Shown here: positions 63,601 through 64,000 of the stretch, in pieces
How the letters are laid out: each line of letters opens with the position of its first letter
Position numbering within the stretch: the stretch's first letter is position 1
Assembly (NCBI GenBank): GCA_026419775.2
Contig: JAOPGA020001455.1
Span: forward strand, 1-64,000
DNA: 64,000 bases
Direction of reading: 5' to 3'
Source of the DNA: Acrasis kona
Lineage: Eukaryota; Heterolobosea; Eutetramitea; Acrasida; Acrasidae
The notes under the pieces: generated by a model
What the model saw: only the letters and a program-made list of their open reading frames with translations
Databases searched by the model: none
What the model was told of the DNA's origin: nothing
Program-made: the position numbers and the translations under genes

Positions 63601-64000
63601 AGGATCAAATCACGCAACAACAAGAATCACAGCGCATGCAAGATCAAGAAGATTTGTATAAAATGTGCATCTTGTTGGAACTATGTGCTAGTTCGTTCGA
63701 ATACAAGGGAATGGACGTACTTCAAAAGTTTTATGATGCGCTATGGGACAAGAATCAACAATTAATTTATCAACAACAAGATAAATTAGAAAAGAAACAA
63801 AGACAGTCGCTACATAAAAAAGCTGATCCCGATCGCGTGTCGTCGCCACCTGGATATGGTTCCATTGCACCCAAAAGAAAAAAGAAGGATGTGACCATCA
63901 AGAGCTTCTTGACCGAAGCTAATCAACAAAAACAAACCACCGAGTCACGTAGAGGATTATTCTCCACCACGCTGAATCGCATCACCGGTGGATTCAACAA
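57651..64000 (+). CDS. DOCK-family Rac/Cdc42 GEF with N-terminal IPT/TIG domain (3' partial)
   Basis: An ATG at 57651 opens a frame with no stop to the window end: at least 2116 codons without intron, checked in phase every ~300 bp. Residues ~53-170 hold an IPT/TIG fold (ISPNYGPLTGGTNVKIQF). A helical, ankyrin-like pair follows (~200-270), then acidic low-complexity stretches. TSFAWTALPLVDCF resembles the segment upstream of the DOCK C2. Residues ~1150-1345 look like the DHR-1/C2 lipid-binding domain (NVQLVCYLRD, NRTPEFGDEWRIKMPSRLNR HHLF with its HHL). Long helical repeats follow (LLELCASSFEYKG). The DHR-2 exchange domain would lie beyond the window, so GEF activity is inferred. IPT is not usual in animal DOCKs. 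Codons are GC-rich as in SMC6 and VPS13. Confidence 0.8.
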   Translation, partial: MTTPPSLSPPPTATKSLNMKLDIERIKGDPERSKKMVLTSRKKGGASPHHNTIASISPNYGPLTGGTNVKIQFTDPITDKDAILQVTIVCRREEENSNTPIIWTTTVPRSQLTNNNTLLSFTTPNVKQLFPQRHSSDEHDVIAKIRVIDVVNMEQCFKITTSEDGSKKEDLTKFTFQWLSRITPTDLEVIIQDVTSNADNINEKLFQFLYRTFACGQIDECKTILEASIATKGLVTFDILMRVDPRSKKTPFQIALHYGRTELIKVALEYLERETERLQAEEDQSGGDAEYSSFSPNDEESDSSYQSSTSSARIVDSSIKRIKAETLKRRTSSKGGEGFKDGSMTDRENAQSDAEEFEETLSLQEMMEADEFDEEDEDTFDDLDTVDEEEQFADEEQGVPNIQQDIDDPLSMVDPILDADAKNLDLDSLLNDTVPTRTLDAKKNSLRNRSLTLSQISRRSMTIPQRVTANAQFSAQRSAIDRKYELGEWNDKFVASGNNPLLFPILQEEEQDDNHNKSEVQVLHKTNFLRAGIFYTSDEPEFSEEALNMTFMYERREASLPYHVRQCFRFMGCNVLIETNLRPKNIHRLSLRKSSHVDNKSLPEIPNKVDHSFRIDVDKNPVASRRTLMKKDIDIMKYISTTDECYRERIKSFKINSVHKSFVFDSFEATFPVQSRIKELNMKVKTPDLFHSNFQWTDELIDGRRKLLFEHAALNFGNFEDVKKFMDSQDSVHSSMPLRSGLQDCLVEDIYVTVSIWDRQMNQGGKFRRISECFHYMLPHSKKQNAEEARKQQLSDSLKDSVLKGRGDASRMPHYNRRSVRLHITPENNRNSLSIRSDELEEQQHTLHLDEDRDNDSDEESRCFMVNGDDLVTHNKDDDIPEYNRAQRRALFSVNHNGIDNHSSMNVQYDHMFILFKFSRKWVGEHCEALNDLYTRKDKCRDRDYKSIVSKAQKVAETVPCTYTSFAWTALPLVDCFKSPTFRTRVKKIFSIPSRPGACSDAFLLQVFLAQHTPQQQDDDDANQDDDLDDLDDFDDVMDDLHSESSTLSSSVPTSSGGFIDRVTSIAGNNQQVTILGVSPEAMLASKKIKMINMCEFEFKLRRLNQTTSSTPRLFLPHTNEMMIKVDHKQVPVTVVANMQFERQDKLMLDMSNICYVYPVMAQLNHSKKDHKNVQLVCYLRDSDDDLINNGRSNLRCFMRPYCNNPHELVRRAYSETSYKNRTPEFGDEWRIKMPSRLNRHHLFIKIYQVEHKENNILRTTANHSNHSGSNSAATHHLNAVLNPIKTLIGYAYMMVMDPRNLKLEYGIKQLSVYSKLPDKHYMTNTIGCIPMDNCFVRLDVMPACISIPQGPAYGGHHSSHLNELIQLMNKYESNLDRIDMDHFSRVTRNLQGIPEQMHSFAPMIFNYLFDVIDHATASTSIKMIALRAVVSMVDKYTSDKCMHTLHGYLKYMMQHNAHVHQESNDSFLAHHIILVMRQMYRKEERANNGAVEEQMLRNGWFLFAVLLKSMMLRQEAFNMKNDGANCFTDVFLMDLEDFMCRTCVIMIMRRQALLGLKKCQKDNKAPILKIVTPMTPNNPDFDQTTSTGSPLSQSPSSSGGNGTRQSCNVQTEAYDDYMNSINNKHTAPSLAKLNKWLMGFNMTVSTFLKDLLNVLDKVQVMRSVIRYADVLSQQVPIMRHVMQQAATITDSNMMSATNKSLLEALAPIRHLFVDMQLTLFIEMFNHHHNMQLFLPRHAHQDIEALGRHHKLKGHYLYSAFCDVIFKCVTSTEQQVRIKAIAAYRAVYTNLRSDAECIINNAINIVDAKSIRYQLYNMHFEFVYKLLNVLNDWKSNCDRDKKNVMRELNEHKRRQSHNDNELLLKTEQLQDLQQKNKSNKKNSNAQELRLTFEIKGIKIKKTQLDTLVVDSETKLLGASEQSRQEKKQLLVNVVDILSNMDPSLLNEWIKVRLLSQRDAKQQSSSSQPQSTTIQSPPTPQSPLQDQITQQQESQRMQDQEDLYKMCILLELCASSFEYKGMDVLQKFYDALWDKNQQLIYQQQDKLEKKQRQSLHKKADPDRVSSPPGYGSIAPKRKKKDVTIKSFLTEANQQKQTTESRRGLFSTTLNRITGGFN

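Noticed and set aside
58666-63870. Numerous minus-strand ORFs over the last 6 kb
   Set aside because: They are antisense shadows of the long DOCK-like frame, low in complexity and without domains.

Overview
This window is nuclear DNA of a unicellular eukaryote. It carries spliceosomal introns, a Rab6 GTPase, a kinesin, VPS13, SMC6, a RasGAP/IQGAP-like protein, a DOCK-like protein, two polymerase III tRNA genes and several proteins with mitochondrial presequences. Genes are very dense on both strands. Membrane proteins with a C-terminal RGS domain, ankyrin and F-box proteins and very short introns would fit a free-living amoeboid protist, for example a heterolobosean such as Naegleria or Acrasis. 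That assignment is inference from style and gene content; no marker gene proves it.

Layout: 0-5.4 kb holds the 3' end of an unidentified gene, a CWH43-like membrane nuclease-fold protein, a hexapeptide acetyltransferase and a YrhK-like membrane protein. 5.5-9.3 kb holds tRNA-Met, an ankyrin protein, an F-box protein and a FAM210-like mitochondrial protein. 9.7-22.8 kb holds SMC6, a BAR+GYF protein, a 7TM-RGS protein, Rab6, a RasGAP and gamma-glutamyltransferase. 22.9-25.7 kb holds an unusual tRNA-Thr, an RCC1-like pseudogene and a seven-intron unidentified gene. 25.8-38.8 kb is VPS13 in one exon. 39-43.8 kb holds a UBL-UBA-UBR protein, a Cdc1/PGAP5-like metallophosphatase and a kinesin with a PH domain. 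43.8-45.1 kb is sparse. 45.1-57.4 kb is packed with small genes: a CaaX protein, lipoate ligase, LysM-GH19 chitinase, class IV-like HDAC, EF-hand protein, DnaJ, JmjC protein, coiled-coil protein and a second 7TM-RGS. From 57.65 kb an intronless DOCK-type gene runs off the window.

Three genome-style features stand out. All 40 introns I could place are 34-46 nt. Most stop codons read TAAA or TAATAAA, often inside an AATAAA hexamer, and TGA is not used by any of 28 genes. Convergent genes can have only 6-14 bp between stop codons. Functionally the genes are mostly independent housekeeping and signalling genes. Recurrent themes are GPI-anchor lipid remodelling (CWH43-like and Cdc1/PGAP5-like), small-GTPase control (Rab6, RasGAP, DOCK), G-protein control (two 7TM-RGS) and membrane contact or lipid transfer (VPS13, BAR-GYF).
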